64,000 nucleotides of DNA. It comes from Ruminococcus sp. (GTDB lineage Bacteria; Bacillota; Clostridia; Oscillospirales; Ruminococcaceae). Where the stretch lies: contig SVNK01000002.1 of NCBI GenBank assembly GCA_015066935.1, positions 62,001 to 126,000 on the forward strand, read 5' to 3'. Below are positions 49,164 to 59,326 of the stretch, piece by piece. The position numbers and the translations under genes were made by a program. The notes under the pieces were generated by a model. It did not search any database and was not told where the DNA came from. It was given only the letters and a program-made list of their open reading frames with translations. Position 1 is the first letter of the stretch, and each line of letters opens with the position of its first letter.

Positions 49164-51143
49164 TCAGCTTATGTCGGCGAGTTCAAGGTAATCGCTGCCG
49201 TACTGAGAGATATAGTCCTTACGCCCCTGAAGGTCGTCACCGAGAAGCATTTCGAAAACCTCGGCAGACTCTGTAATATCGTCGGCAGTAACTTTAATAA
49301 GACGGCGTGTATCGGGGTTCATAGTGGTGAGCGACATCATATCGGGTTCGTTTTCACCGAGACCCTTTGAACGCTGGATAGTATGTTTTTTATCGCCGAT
49401 AATTTCGAGGATACGCTGTTTTTCCTGTTCTGTATAGGCGAAGTAGGTTTTATCTTTTGTATTGATTTCGAAAAGTGGAGACTCTGCAATATAAACGTAA
49501 CCCTGTTCAATGAGAGTGGGAGTAAGTCTGTAGAGCATAGTCAGGATAAGAGTTCTTATCTGGAATCCGTCAACATCGGCATCGGTACAGATGACGATTT
49601 TACTCCAGCGGAAGTTGTCGATATTGAAGGTGGAAAGCTCCTTGTTGGCTTTTGTAGTGACCTCGACTCCGCATCCGAGGACCTTGAGGAGGTCAGTAAT
49701 GATTTCGCTTTTGAAGATTTTGGAATATTCGGCTTTAAGGCAGTTGAGAATTTTACCACGGACAGGGATAATAGCCTGAAATTCGGAGTTTCTTGCGAGT
49801 TTTACGGAACCGAGAGCCGAATCACCCTCCACGATATATATTTCACGTCTTGAGACGTCCTTTGTACGGCAGTCAACGAACTTTTCAACCATATTAGCGA
49901 GGTCGATAGTACCCGAAAGTTTTTTCTTCATATTAAGACGGGTCTTTTCGGCATTTTCACGGCTTCTCTTGTTGAGGAGGACCTGTTCAGCGATTTTGTG
50001 AGCTTCGTCGGGATTCTCAATGAAGTAGACTTCGAGCTGATGCTTGAGGAACTCGGTCATAGCTTCGTAGATAAATTTATTAGTGATAGCTTTTTTTGTC
50101 TGGTTTTCGTAGGAGGTCTGGGTTGAGAAGGAGGACGAAACAAGTACAAGACACTCTTCAACGTCATTGAAAGTAATTTTAGCTTCGTTTTTGAGGTAGC
50201 CGTTATTCTGTTTGAGGTAAGCGTCGATCTGCGAGACAAAGGCTTGTTTTACGGCACGTTCCGGAGAACCGCCATGTTCGAGAAAGCTTGAATTGTGGTA
50301 GTACTCAATCTGCTTGATTTTATTGGAGAACGTAACAGCAACGTCAAGTTTCACCTTGTATTCGGGCTTGTCCTCACGGTCACGGCCACGTTTTTCGGCA
50401 GACCAGTGCTGAATGGAGGTAAGCGATTTATCCTGAACTATCTCAGTAACGTAGTCTGTGATACCGTTTTCGTAGAAGAATTCGGTTTCATTGAAGCCGC
50501 CCGCCTCGTTTTCAGCACGGAAAACAAATAGAATTCCGGGATTTACAACGGCCTGACGCTTGAGAATATCATGGAAGTAATCGATAGAAACGTCGATATC
50601 GGTAAAGACTTCGAGGTCGGGACGCCAGCGTGTTTTTGTACCTGTCTGTTTCTTTTTGCAGGGGTCTTTTTTCAGACCGCCGACATTTTCGCCCTTTTCA
50701 AAGTGCAGACCGTATCTGAAGCCGTCACGGATAACCTCAACGTCCATATATTCGGATGAGAACTGTGTGGCACAAAGACCGAGTCCGTTCAGACCGAGTG
50801 AATACTCATATGATTCGGATGAATCGTCGTATTTACCGCCGGCGTAAAGCTCACAGTAGACAAGCTCCCAGTTATAGCGCTGTTCATTGTTATTGAAATC
50901 AACGGGACAGCCACGGCCGAAGTCCTCAACTTCAATATCGTTATTTCTGTAATAGGTGACGATGATTTTATTACCGTAGCCTTCACGGGCTTCGTCGATG
51001 GAGTTTGAAATTACCTCAAAAATTGAGTGTTCGCAGCCGTCAAGACCGTCGGAGCCGAAAATAACGGCAGGGCGTTTTCTTACTTTGTCAGCACCCTTCA
51101 GCATAGTAATACTATCGTTTCCGTAATCCTTCTTTTTTGCCAT
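49164..51143 (-). CDS. Type IIA DNA topoisomerase B subunit (ParE/GyrB-like, divergent)
   Basis: RKRPAVIFGSDGLDGCEHSIFEVISNSIDEA (GHKL), IYIVEGDSALGSVKLARNSEFQAIIPVRGKILN (Toprim), ICTDADVDGFQIRTLIL. Confidence 0.92.
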   Translation of the reverse strand: MAKKKDYGNDSITMLKGADKVRKRPAVIFGSDGLDGCEHSIFEVISNSIDEAREGYGNKIIVTYYRNNDIEVEDFGRGCPVDFNNNEQRYNWELVYCELYAGGKYDDSSESYEYSLGLNGLGLCATQFSSEYMDVEVIRDGFRYGLHFEKGENVGGLKKDPCKKKQTGTKTRWRPDLEVFTDIDVSIDYFHDILKRQAVVNPGILFVFRAENEAGGFNETEFFYENGITDYVTEIVQDKSLTSIQHWSAEKRGRDREDKPEYKVKLDVAVTFSNKIKQIEYYHNSSFLEHGGSPERAVKQAFVSQIDAYLKQNNGYLKNEAKITFNDVEECLVLVSSSFSTQTSYENQTKKAITNKFIYEAMTEFLKHQLEVYFIENPDEAHKIAEQVLLNKRSRENAEKTRLNMKKKLSGTIDLANMVEKFVDCRTKDVSRREIYIVEGDSALGSVKLARNSEFQAIIPVRGKILNCLKAEYSKIFKSEIITDLLKVLGCGVEVTTKANKELSTFNIDNFRWSKIVICTDADVDGFQIRTLILTMLYRLTPTLIEQGYVYIAESPLFEINTKDKTYFAYTEQEKQRILEIIGDKKHTIQRSKGLGENEPDMMSLTTMNPDTRRLIKVTADDITESAEVFEMLLGDDLQGRKDYISQYGSDYLELADIS

Positions 51144-51180
51144 TCTGTACATCCTTTCTTATAAAAGTACATTCAATAAT

Positions 51181-51209
51181 ATAATAGCATATTTTTGGAA
51201 ATTTGGCAA
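51181..51209 (-). promoter_or_regulatory. Probable promoter for the topoisomerase operon
   Basis: On - strand: TTGCCA - 17 nt - TATTAT. Confidence 0.65.
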
Positions 51210-51233
51210 GGAAAATTTTCAGATGCGATAAGA

Positions 51234-51262
51234 AATGCTCCCGACAGACAATCGGGAGCATT
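51234..51262 (-). terminator. Hairpin between topoisomerase and ABC transporter units
   Basis: AATGCTCCCGA-CAGACAA-TCGGGAGCATT, 11-bp perfect stem. Confidence 0.75.
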
Positions 51263-51285
51263 CTGCAATTCAAGATAAAGAGAAG

Positions 51286-53973
51286 TTATATATTCTCGTT
51301 TTTGAGAGCATCAATGGGGTTATCCTTTCTGATACGGCTCATTGCATAGAGCATTGTGGAGAATACGACAAGGAATATGCTGCACACTGAGATAATGATT
51401 GCATTCCACGGAAGGGTAAAAGCGGTGTCGTACACATTTCCGAAGGACTTATGAATAAGCCAGCACACTGCACCTGAAACAGGGAGTCCGTAAACAAGAG
51501 CTTTCAAGCCATAAATAATGCACTCAAAGTTCAGCATTTTCCATATGCCTTTATTAGTCATTCCGACTGACCTGAGCATTGCAAATTCACGCTTGCGGAG
51601 CGAAACGTTTGTGGAAATCGTATTGAACACGTTTGCCGCAGCTATAAGTGAAATAAGCACAATGAATCCATACGCAAATACCTTGACAATAAGCACGATA
51701 TTTCTTGTTGCTTCAACTTCCTCGGCATAGTTATACATATCATAAGACTCGATACCGCAGCTTTCCAGAATGTCAGATATAGCCTTGTACGAAGCCTTAT
51801 GGTCGTTTGATGTCATTACATAATCAATATACTTATACTTATTGTAACGATCAAAACTTTCGGGAGTTGAATACTTTTCAAAGAATTCGTCATACATACT
51901 GTAGGGAAAAAGGAGATTCAGGTCGTTATAATATAACTTGTAGAAAGATTCATCGGTTAGTGTTATACCGCTTTTTGCGACATTGCGTATCAAAGCTTCG
52001 TCAAGAGGCACTTCCTTTATTTCATCTCCATCCGCAGCGTTATATACAGCAATTTCCGTATCCCATAAAATATGGCTGAAATAATATCCTTCAATCATCT
52101 TTGTCTGATATATTGTATATTCGCATTCATTTCCCGAAAGAATCTGACCTGATACATATTTTTCTTCTACAGGATCGTAATTCTTCACACCGTCAAGAGC
52201 AATTCCCTTGAATTCTTCGGGATTCATATACTCATCATGGTCAAGATTATACTTATCAAGAAGCTTTATATATTCGCTGTCGTTAATAAAGATGATACCC
52301 GTGTATATATCGTTCTTATCATAAAAGCCTGAGTGATCAACCCTCTTTTTACCTAAATCTGTCAGATACTTTTCATCTATTCCGGAAGTTGTTCCGAAAT
52401 GATCTCTATAGTATGCTTCCTTTGTATTCTTGTCATTCTTTATAAGCTCAAGGAGTTTATCCTCATCGGTGTTTACGAGACTATCTGCATATACGGAAAG
52501 TGAAATGTCATAGTACTGTGTATCGTAGCTTGTTTCAACTGAGTTTACGAGATTATTCGTGAATGCAGACGCCGATACAAAAAGTACAATACTCATGAAA
52601 AGACTTACGATTGTTGCACGGTATCTTTTCTTGCTGCGTTTGAAGTACTTGTGGGCGAGCATACCTGAAAGTCCGAAAAGCTTATAAATAATTTTAGGAG
52701 TTTTAATATGTTTTTTGCCTGCCTTGACATCATTGCTCTGACGGATTGCCTCAACCGCTGAAACTTTCGATGCACGCTTCGACGGCACATAAGCTGAAAT
52801 GAGAACCGTTACAAGTGCAATTGCCACTGCACAGATAATTGCAAGGGGAGTCACAACGAGTTCCATTGACATTTCGGTTGCACCCTCGAAATTAGTCAGA
52901 GAAGCAAATTTATCTCCGATAAGATTAAGTGTAACACCGATTCCTGCAATTCCGAGAAGTATGCCGAGAGGTATACCGATTACACTTACTGCGAATGCTT
53001 CAAAAAGAACAGAACGGCGAAGCTGCTTCTTTGTTGCACCGATTGATGAGAGGAGTCCGAACTGCTTTGTTCTTTCAGAAACGGAAATAGCAAATGCATT
53101 ATAGATGAGTGCAACTGCTCCGAACATGATAAGTCCGATAATTATAGCAAGAATTGAGCCTATAAGAGCAAAAACGCCTTCATGTTGTGTAGCTCCGTAA
53201 GTCATGAGAAGATCATCGTTTCTGCTGCAATTGAGTTTGTTGTCCTCTGTGAAATCAAATATATCTCTTGGATTCTTCATACGGAAGTATACAGACATTC
53301 CATAGTCGCCGGGTACAAAGTCAGTGTCCGCAGCAGTAAGGACGTTGTATCCCGGAGCCAAGTATGTTCCTCGCATTGTATCGCTTTCGTACTTGCCGAC
53401 GATAGTGTACGTTCTTGTTTCTTTTACAACAAGCTCCTCTTCATCAGATGTTATATACTGTTTATCATCCTGACCGAGAATTGTTCCCTCACACATTCTT
53501 GTTCCCAATTCAAGAGTAATCTTGTCTCCGACTTTGTATTCGGAGCCTGTACTCTCGCTGAAATTTGACGGTATAACAAGCTCTGTCGGGTTTTCGGGAA
53601 GTCTTCCCGAAACGGCACGTACTGCGGTAAGTTCAGCAAGACCCTCGCCCATACCGATTACATAAAGATAATCATTACCGTATTCCTTGTTGTCGAATTT
53701 GGCATAGCCGTGATACTGCACCTGCGCAGCTTCATCAACCTCGTCCGAGTTCATTATAAGATTATATTTATCTTCTGTAAGGTCCTTGGCAGTTGCGTGC
53801 CAGTCTCCCGAATAGTAGATCATTTCTTTTCTTGTGAATGCGATTGCACTTGAAAAGGACGTGAATACAGCACAGATAAGTGCTGTTGAAAGCATAATGC
53901 CGATAATTGTCACTATAGTCCTCATCTTGTTTTTCTTCAGGGACTGAAGAGTTACTTTGCTGAATATGTTCAT
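51286..53973 (-). CDS. ABC transporter permease (FtsX/MacB-like)
   Basis: Two FtsX domains, large extracytoplasmic region; overlaps stop of ATPase gene. Confidence 0.93.
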   Translation of the reverse strand: MNIFSKVTLQSLKKNKMRTIVTIIGIMLSTALICAVFTSFSSAIAFTRKEMIYYSGDWHATAKDLTEDKYNLIMNSDEVDEAAQVQYHGYAKFDNKEYGNDYLYVIGMGEGLAELTAVRAVSGRLPENPTELVIPSNFSESTGSEYKVGDKITLELGTRMCEGTILGQDDKQYITSDEEELVVKETRTYTIVGKYESDTMRGTYLAPGYNVLTAADTDFVPGDYGMSVYFRMKNPRDIFDFTEDNKLNCSRNDDLLMTYGATQHEGVFALIGSILAIIIGLIMFGAVALIYNAFAISVSERTKQFGLLSSIGATKKQLRRSVLFEAFAVSVIGIPLGILLGIAGIGVTLNLIGDKFASLTNFEGATEMSMELVVTPLAIICAVAIALVTVLISAYVPSKRASKVSAVEAIRQSNDVKAGKKHIKTPKIIYKLFGLSGMLAHKYFKRSKKRYRATIVSLFMSIVLFVSASAFTNNLVNSVETSYDTQYYDISLSVYADSLVNTDEDKLLELIKNDKNTKEAYYRDHFGTTSGIDEKYLTDLGKKRVDHSGFYDKNDIYTGIIFINDSEYIKLLDKYNLDHDEYMNPEEFKGIALDGVKNYDPVEEKYVSGQILSGNECEYTIYQTKMIEGYYFSHILWDTEIAVYNAADGDEIKEVPLDEALIRNVAKSGITLTDESFYKLYYNDLNLLFPYSMYDEFFEKYSTPESFDRYNKYKYIDYVMTSNDHKASYKAISDILESCGIESYDMYNYAEEVEATRNIVLIVKVFAYGFIVLISLIAAANVFNTISTNVSLRKREFAMLRSVGMTNKGIWKMLNFECIIYGLKALVYGLPVSGAVCWLIHKSFGNVYDTAFTLPWNAIIISVCSIFLVVFSTMLYAMSRIRKDNPIDALKNENI

Positions 53974-54653
53974 TTGCGTATTACCTCATCACGTGTGATT
54001 TTACCGTCCTCAATGGCAATAATGCGGTCAGCCTGAAGAGCGATATTCTCATCATGTGTAATCACGATAAGAGTCTGATTATACTTTTCGTTGGAAAGCT
54101 TGAGAAGTTCAACTATCTCACGGCTGTTCTTACTGTCGAGGTTTCCCGTAGGCTCATCCGCAAGGACAACAGACGGTGCGTTCATGAGCGCACGTCCGAT
54201 TGATACTCGCTGCTGCTGACCACCGGAAAGCTGATTTGGGAGATGTTCTTCTCTGCCCTTGAGCTTGAGAACCTCTATAATTTCGTCAAGACGCTCATTG
54301 TTTACTTTCTGACCGTCCATAAGAACGGGGAGTGTAATGTTTTCTTTGACGTTAAGTACGGGAATCAGATTGTAGAACTGATATATGAGTCCAACCTGAC
54401 GGCGACGGAATATTGCAAGATTTTCGTCGTTCTGTGCATAAACATCGCATCCGTCCATCCAGACCTTTCCGCTTGTGGGATAGTCAACGCCGCCAAGAAT
54501 ATGGAGAAGTGTGGACTTTCCTGAACCTGACGGTCCGATAATAGCAACGAACTCTCCCTTTTTTATAGAAAAGGACACATCGTTCAATGCATAAACAGCA
54601 TTTTCGCCCTTTCCGTAAACTTTTGTAAGATTTTCAACCTTAAGAATATCCAT
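53970..54653 (-). CDS. ABC transporter ATP-binding protein (LolD/MacB-type)
   Basis: GPSGSGKSTLLHILGG, LSGGQQQRVSIGRAL, VLADEPTGNLDS. Confidence 0.96.
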   Translation of the reverse strand: MDILKVENLTKVYGKGENAVYALNDVSFSIKKGEFVAIIGPSGSGKSTLLHILGGVDYPTSGKVWMDGCDVYAQNDENLAIFRRRQVGLIYQFYNLIPVLNVKENITLPVLMDGQKVNNERLDEIIEVLKLKGREEHLPNQLSGGQQQRVSIGRALMNAPSVVLADEPTGNLDSKNSREIVELLKLSNEKYNQTLIVITHDENIALQADRIIAIEDGKITRDEVIRK

Positions 54654-54944
54654 AAATCTCATCCTTTCAAAATCAGAATCCCCAACAGTCCCCGTATCAT
54701 GTTTTGTTTGTTGTCTTTCAACAATTATAGCAAACGACAAAATCCTTTGGCATTTGCTATTTGCCGATCCGCACGGAGCAAACTTTAGTTTGCGGATGTG
54801 CGAGCAACTTTAAATCAGTAATTATAGTGATCAAATTATATTTGACGTTCACTATATATATTATAAACGATTAAAGTGACTCTACGGTGACTTTTATATT
54901 ACAATTCTGTCACTTAACAAGTCATTTTCACGTCCAAAAATAAA

Positions 54945-54963
54945 GCGAGCCGCAACGACTCGC
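54945..54963 (-). terminator. Terminator after histidine kinase gene
   Basis: On - strand: GCGAG-TCGTTGCGG-CTCGC then TTTATTTTT. Confidence 0.65.
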
Positions 54964-54966
54964 ATT

Positions 54967-55968
54967 TTAAACAGTTCCTTTATAGAACCTCATGCTGAAT
55001 CTTGCACCGCCTTCAGCAGAGTTTTCGGCTTTGATAGTGCCGTTCTGTTCTGTAACAATCATTCTTGCGAGAGCAAGTCCTATACCGAAGCTGCTGTCAT
55101 CGGAATCCTTACCCTTATAGAATCTTTCGAAAATATGGGGAAGGTCGTCTTCGGAAATACCTGAACCGCTGTCGGATATTATTATTTCCGAATACAGTGA
55201 ATTTTCTGTTGCTTTCACAGTTATCGAACCGCCTTCGGGAGTATGTTCCATACAGTTCTTGAGAATATTCCCGACGGCTTCACATGTCCATGATTCATCA
55301 GCAGTTATTGAGCCGTCAGCATCAATAATAAGATTTTGTCCGTGAATCTCAATGGGAATCTGAAGCGGTGCCGAAGCCTTTGAAATGAATTCGTTCATAT
55401 CGATTGTTTCGCTTCGGAATTTCACAACACCGGCGTCGAGTCTTGAAATTTTCAGCAGTACCGTAATCAGCCAGTCTATACGTCTGAGCAGACCTGAAAG
55501 CTCGTGAGCGATTTCACGTCGGCGTTCAGGAGAGAGGTCGGGTTTTTCAAGAAAAGAGACGAGCAGATTAAGCGACGTTAGAGGAGTTCTTATCTGATGA
55601 GAAACATCGGCAAGGAAGTCTACAAGTCTGATTTTATCCTCTTTGAGCAGCTGACTCTGTTCACGGAGTCTGACGGTCATTTTTCTTATTTCGGCTCTCA
55701 GGAGAGCAAGCTCACCCTCGTTGAAATCATTTATGAGCATTCTGCTTTCATCATGCAGAATACTGTTGATTTCAGAGGTAAGCGATGAGAGTTTTCTGTA
55801 TCGCAGAGCAGTTGAAACAAGATATAATACGATAAAGGCAGAACACAGAATGAGTGTAAGCAGACAGTATTTTCTGTCAAGAGAGTGCGTATACAGAACT
55901 GCTGCACCGGAAATAATCAGCATTATCATGAGAACAGAGAACACTTCACGATTTCTTAAAAGCTTCAT
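54967..55968 (-). CDS. Sensor histidine kinase
   Basis: DVSHQIRTPLTSLNLL H-box, NILKNCMEHTPEGG N-box, DSGSGI, FGIGLALAR; two TM segments. Confidence 0.94.
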   Translation of the reverse strand: MKLLRNREVFSVLMIMLIISGAAVLYTHSLDRKYCLLTLILCSAFIVLYLVSTALRYRKLSSLTSEINSILHDESRMLINDFNEGELALLRAEIRKMTVRLREQSQLLKEDKIRLVDFLADVSHQIRTPLTSLNLLVSFLEKPDLSPERRREIAHELSGLLRRIDWLITVLLKISRLDAGVVKFRSETIDMNEFISKASAPLQIPIEIHGQNLIIDADGSITADESWTCEAVGNILKNCMEHTPEGGSITVKATENSLYSEIIISDSGSGISEDDLPHIFERFYKGKDSDDSSFGIGLALARMIVTEQNGTIKAENSAEGGARFSMRFYKGTV

Positions 55969-55969
55969 A

Positions 55970-56638
55970 TCAGTCCACCCTGTATCCGAGTCCACGGACA
56001 GTCTTAATAATTTTCGGATTCTGAGGGTCATCCTCGATTTTACTTCTCAGACGTTTGATGTAAACGGTAAGAGTATTGTCGTTAACGAACTCACCTGCGT
56101 AGTCCCATAATGATTCAAGAAGCTGACTGCGTGAGAGTACAACACCACGATTGTTTATAAAAACAAGCAGCAGACGGTACTCAAGAGCTGAGAGAAAAAG
56201 GTCTCTGCCGTTTTTTTCAGCCTTACCTTTAACGGTGTCAACGGATACGTCGCCAAGGAGTGTAATGGAGCCTGTACCACCCGTCAGACGAATAATATTG
56301 CGGATTCTTGAAATAAGCTCCCTTGGACGGAACGGCTTTGCAATATAATCATCCGCACCGAGGTCAAAGCCGGTAACGGTACTGTATTCGTCGCCTGAAG
56401 CCGTGAGGAAAATCACGGGAGTGCTGTAATTATCTTTTATCGCCTTGCAGACAGAAAAGCCGTTTCCGTCTGCAAGAGAGACATCAAGCAGGACAATATC
56501 AAACGATTCTTCTGCCGCAAGCTCCAGAGCCCTTGTCTGACCGTTTGCGCTTTTTACAGCGAATCCTTCTGATGTCAGAAATTCGGTAAGATTGGTAACG
56601 ATTCCTTTATCATCTTCAACAAGAAGTACATTGAACAT
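55970..56638 (-). CDS. OmpR-family response regulator
   Basis: NVLLVEDDKGIV, DIVLLDVSLADGNG, GADDYIAKPF, C-terminal winged helix. Confidence 0.95.
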   Translation of the reverse strand: MFNVLLVEDDKGIVTNLTEFLTSEGFAVKSANGQTRALELAAEESFDIVLLDVSLADGNGFSVCKAIKDNYSTPVIFLTASGDEYSTVTGFDLGADDYIAKPFRPRELISRIRNIIRLTGGTGSITLLGDVSVDTVKGKAEKNGRDLFLSALEYRLLLVFINNRGVVLSRSQLLESLWDYAGEFVNDNTLTVYIKRLRSKIEDDPQNPKIIKTVRGLGYRVD

Positions 56639-56640
56639 TA

Positions 56641-58974
56641 TTACCTCCAGAATGCAATCATGTTGGTGAACTCCGCACAAAGCTCGGGGAATTCGTTTGT
56701 GCTGAACCAGTAATAGAATATCTGCGGACAATTCATCACAACTGCCGCTACGACGGACAGTGCCATGAACTGTCTGAACTGCTTCTTCTTTGTTTCGTTT
56801 TTGCTTCTTGTGTAGAGCCAGAAGAGAACAGCGAGTGCACCTATAACCATTTCCCATGCAAAGTCTGCAATATATCTGATAGCGTATCCGCTTTCCCATA
56901 CGGAGCAGATAATTACGATGGGCATTACAAGACATGGGAGTCCAACTGAAAGAACTGCATTAAGACGGCTCTTTTTGTCGGGGAGTCTTCTGAGGACTTT
57001 TGCAGAGAAAACGTATCCGATTACAGGGAGTGCCATGAAAATGATTCCCGATACCGTTTCGGGACAGCGGTAATAGTAGCCGTTCACATCGAAAAGGTTG
57101 AATTCGGTTGAAACGAAGGGATATGTTGAACGGAATATGGGAGGAGCGATAAGATATGTGAACGCACCGAGCATCATGAATACGAGGTGGAATTCAGAGT
57201 TGATGAAGTCGTTTATTGTGAGAGAATACTTGATTCCGAAGTCAAGAGGATTACCGAAACGTGCAAAGTTGTATGCCATCTGAGCTATTCCGAGGAGTGC
57301 GAGGGGGAGTCCACCGCTGAGAGCATACTTTACACGTCTTGACTTATCTGTTTTACCGTCGTCAGTACACATTGAACGCTTCAGGTTGAGTGCATATATA
57401 ACGTATGCACAGATTGCATATACGGCAAGTGTAGGACGGCTGAGAACAGCAAGTCCGATAAAGAGTGATGAGAGAGCGGTTCTGACAAGCGAGATTTTCT
57501 CGTTTTGGAATATTCCCGACGATACAAGGAAGTACGCACCTGCTGTAAGGAACATGAAACCTGATGAAATAGCTGTCATGTAGAAGAGTGCCCAGTACAC
57601 GTTGTACCAGACTCCGCAGGTCATGAGCATTACAATGTACCCTGCAACAGAGCATCCGAGAGGAATTTTAGGGAAGAAACGCTTGATAAACTCATAGAAT
57701 GTAAGGGTGAGGAAGACTATTCCGACCATACAGAAAAGCAGTACAGCAAGATTTACCGAGAAATAGTGTCCCGTAATTCTGTGATACGGCAGGAAGAAGA
57801 GGACTACAGGTGCTATACCGTAGTAGGAATAGTATTTTCCGTCCACAAACAGGTGGTCCCATGCGTAGCCGATACCGTCACGGGCGCCCCAGTCGTAGGG
57901 ATTATCGAGAGCTTCAAGCTTGGGGTCCACGTCAATATCGAGTTCAAGCTTGCCGTCTGCGAAAGCGTCTACGAGCTCTTTTGTCATCTGGTCACCGGTT
58001 TCGAGAGTCATCTGAGCCTTCCAGCCGCCATCGGGAAGCTTCATATCAGCGACCTTCCACGAAATAAACAGTGCGAATACAGTCAGAACAGCAAGAGCTG
58101 CCTTGAATACACGCTTGGAAGCCATTGTCTCTTTTCCGAGAACGGAAGAATTGACGATTGCATATGCAAGTACTGCAAGTACGGAAATGAGTGTGAATCT
58201 GAGAGGGTAAACATCGAGAGGAATCGGAGCATTGATTCTGAAATTTGTCAGTTTGAATGAAGAAGCGGCGTCAGTTCCGACAACACGAACCTGCATCCTG
58301 CTGACCTTACCTGACATATTGAGCTGTATGTACTCGGAAAAATCGGCACCTCTCACAAGTTTTCCTGTAGCAATATTAGTACGGAGATTTGAAGCTGTCT
58401 CATCGCTTATATCAAAATATACGTAAACATAATCTGTATTCGGAGCCATATCAGCTTCAAGCTGTATTGATTTAACAGGGACATCTATATTATTGAGAAC
58501 GAATATAACTTCCCTGTTGCCATTAATGTTAACGCCGTCATCGGTCGGCACTACTGTTCCGTCGGGAGCTGTACAGGAGACGCTCTGCGGAGCAATATTT
58601 TTTTCCTCGTATTTACCGTTGAACAGCGTGGGATACGAAGGAATCTGGAAAACAACAAGTTCAAGGATGAATGCGGCAAGGATTGCCTTGCGTGCGAATC
58701 CGACTGTCTTGAAATTATTCTTGTAGTTTAATGCAATAAGTGCAAACTGTATTGCTTCAAAGACGGATATAAGTGCGAATGAACCGTAAACAGGTGAATT
58801 ATTCACTTGTGCAAAGACATCAAGTATTCCGCCGGCTATCAATACAAGCATAACGGCAGTGCTTGCTTTTGCGGCGATTCTTTTCTTCTTGGTACGTACT
58901 CCCGAATAACTGTAGTCGAGTACAAACGGCGCAGCTATACTGAGAATAAGCATGATAATGAAAATGTACTTCAT
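56641..58974 (-). CDS. Large multi-TM membrane protein (glycosyltransferase-C-like)
   Basis: About 778 aa, many TM helices, extracytoplasmic domain; RR gene starts immediately after its stop. Confidence 0.7.
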   Translation of the reverse strand: MKYIFIIMLILSIAAPFVLDYSYSGVRTKKKRIAAKASTAVMLVLIAGGILDVFAQVNNSPVYGSFALISVFEAIQFALIALNYKNNFKTVGFARKAILAAFILELVVFQIPSYPTLFNGKYEEKNIAPQSVSCTAPDGTVVPTDDGVNINGNREVIFVLNNIDVPVKSIQLEADMAPNTDYVYVYFDISDETASNLRTNIATGKLVRGADFSEYIQLNMSGKVSRMQVRVVGTDAASSFKLTNFRINAPIPLDVYPLRFTLISVLAVLAYAIVNSSVLGKETMASKRVFKAALAVLTVFALFISWKVADMKLPDGGWKAQMTLETGDQMTKELVDAFADGKLELDIDVDPKLEALDNPYDWGARDGIGYAWDHLFVDGKYYSYYGIAPVVLFFLPYHRITGHYFSVNLAVLLFCMVGIVFLTLTFYEFIKRFFPKIPLGCSVAGYIVMLMTCGVWYNVYWALFYMTAISSGFMFLTAGAYFLVSSGIFQNEKISLVRTALSSLFIGLAVLSRPTLAVYAICAYVIYALNLKRSMCTDDGKTDKSRRVKYALSGGLPLALLGIAQMAYNFARFGNPLDFGIKYSLTINDFINSEFHLVFMMLGAFTYLIAPPIFRSTYPFVSTEFNLFDVNGYYYRCPETVSGIIFMALPVIGYVFSAKVLRRLPDKKSRLNAVLSVGLPCLVMPIVIICSVWESGYAIRYIADFAWEMVIGALAVLFWLYTRSKNETKKKQFRQFMALSVVAAVVMNCPQIFYYWFSTNEFPELCAEFTNMIAFWR

Positions 58975-59081
58975 AACGTCCTCCGATAAGATTATTTTCA
59001 AGGGGGATAACCCTTCTATATTTAGTCGCAGCAATTGAGTTTTTCTCTCACACAATTACCCGAAACAAAATAATAAAACAA

Positions 59082-59107
59082 AAATCCGCACTGTAAAGTG
59101 CGGATTT
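59082..59107 (-). terminator. Terminator of tRNA-Gln transcript
   Basis: AAATCCGCACT-(GTAA)-AGTGCGGATTT; T-rich stretch in - strand direction. Confidence 0.85.
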
Positions 59108-59125
59108 GGTACAGCGCAATGCTGT

Positions 59126-59200
59126 TGGTTGGAGTAGCTGGATTCGAACCAGCGAGTGACAGAGTCAAAGTCTGTTGCCTTACCGCTTGGCTATACCCCA
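59126..59200 (-). tRNA. tRNA-Gln (anticodon TTG)
   Basis: - strand TGGGGTATAGCCAAGCGGTAAGGCAACAGACTTTGACTCTGTCACTCGCTGGTTCGAATCCAGCTACTCCAACCA; cloverleaf, anticodon loop CTTTGAC, encoded CCA. Confidence 0.96.
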
Positions 59201-59326
59201 GTGTTCTGCAGCCGCACCGCCTGTTAAATTATTCAGGCATTACCATATGATTTTACATCATGGCAACACCTGAATAATATTATACCAAAAAAATCAAATT
59301 AAATCAATAGTATATTTATATGTTTT

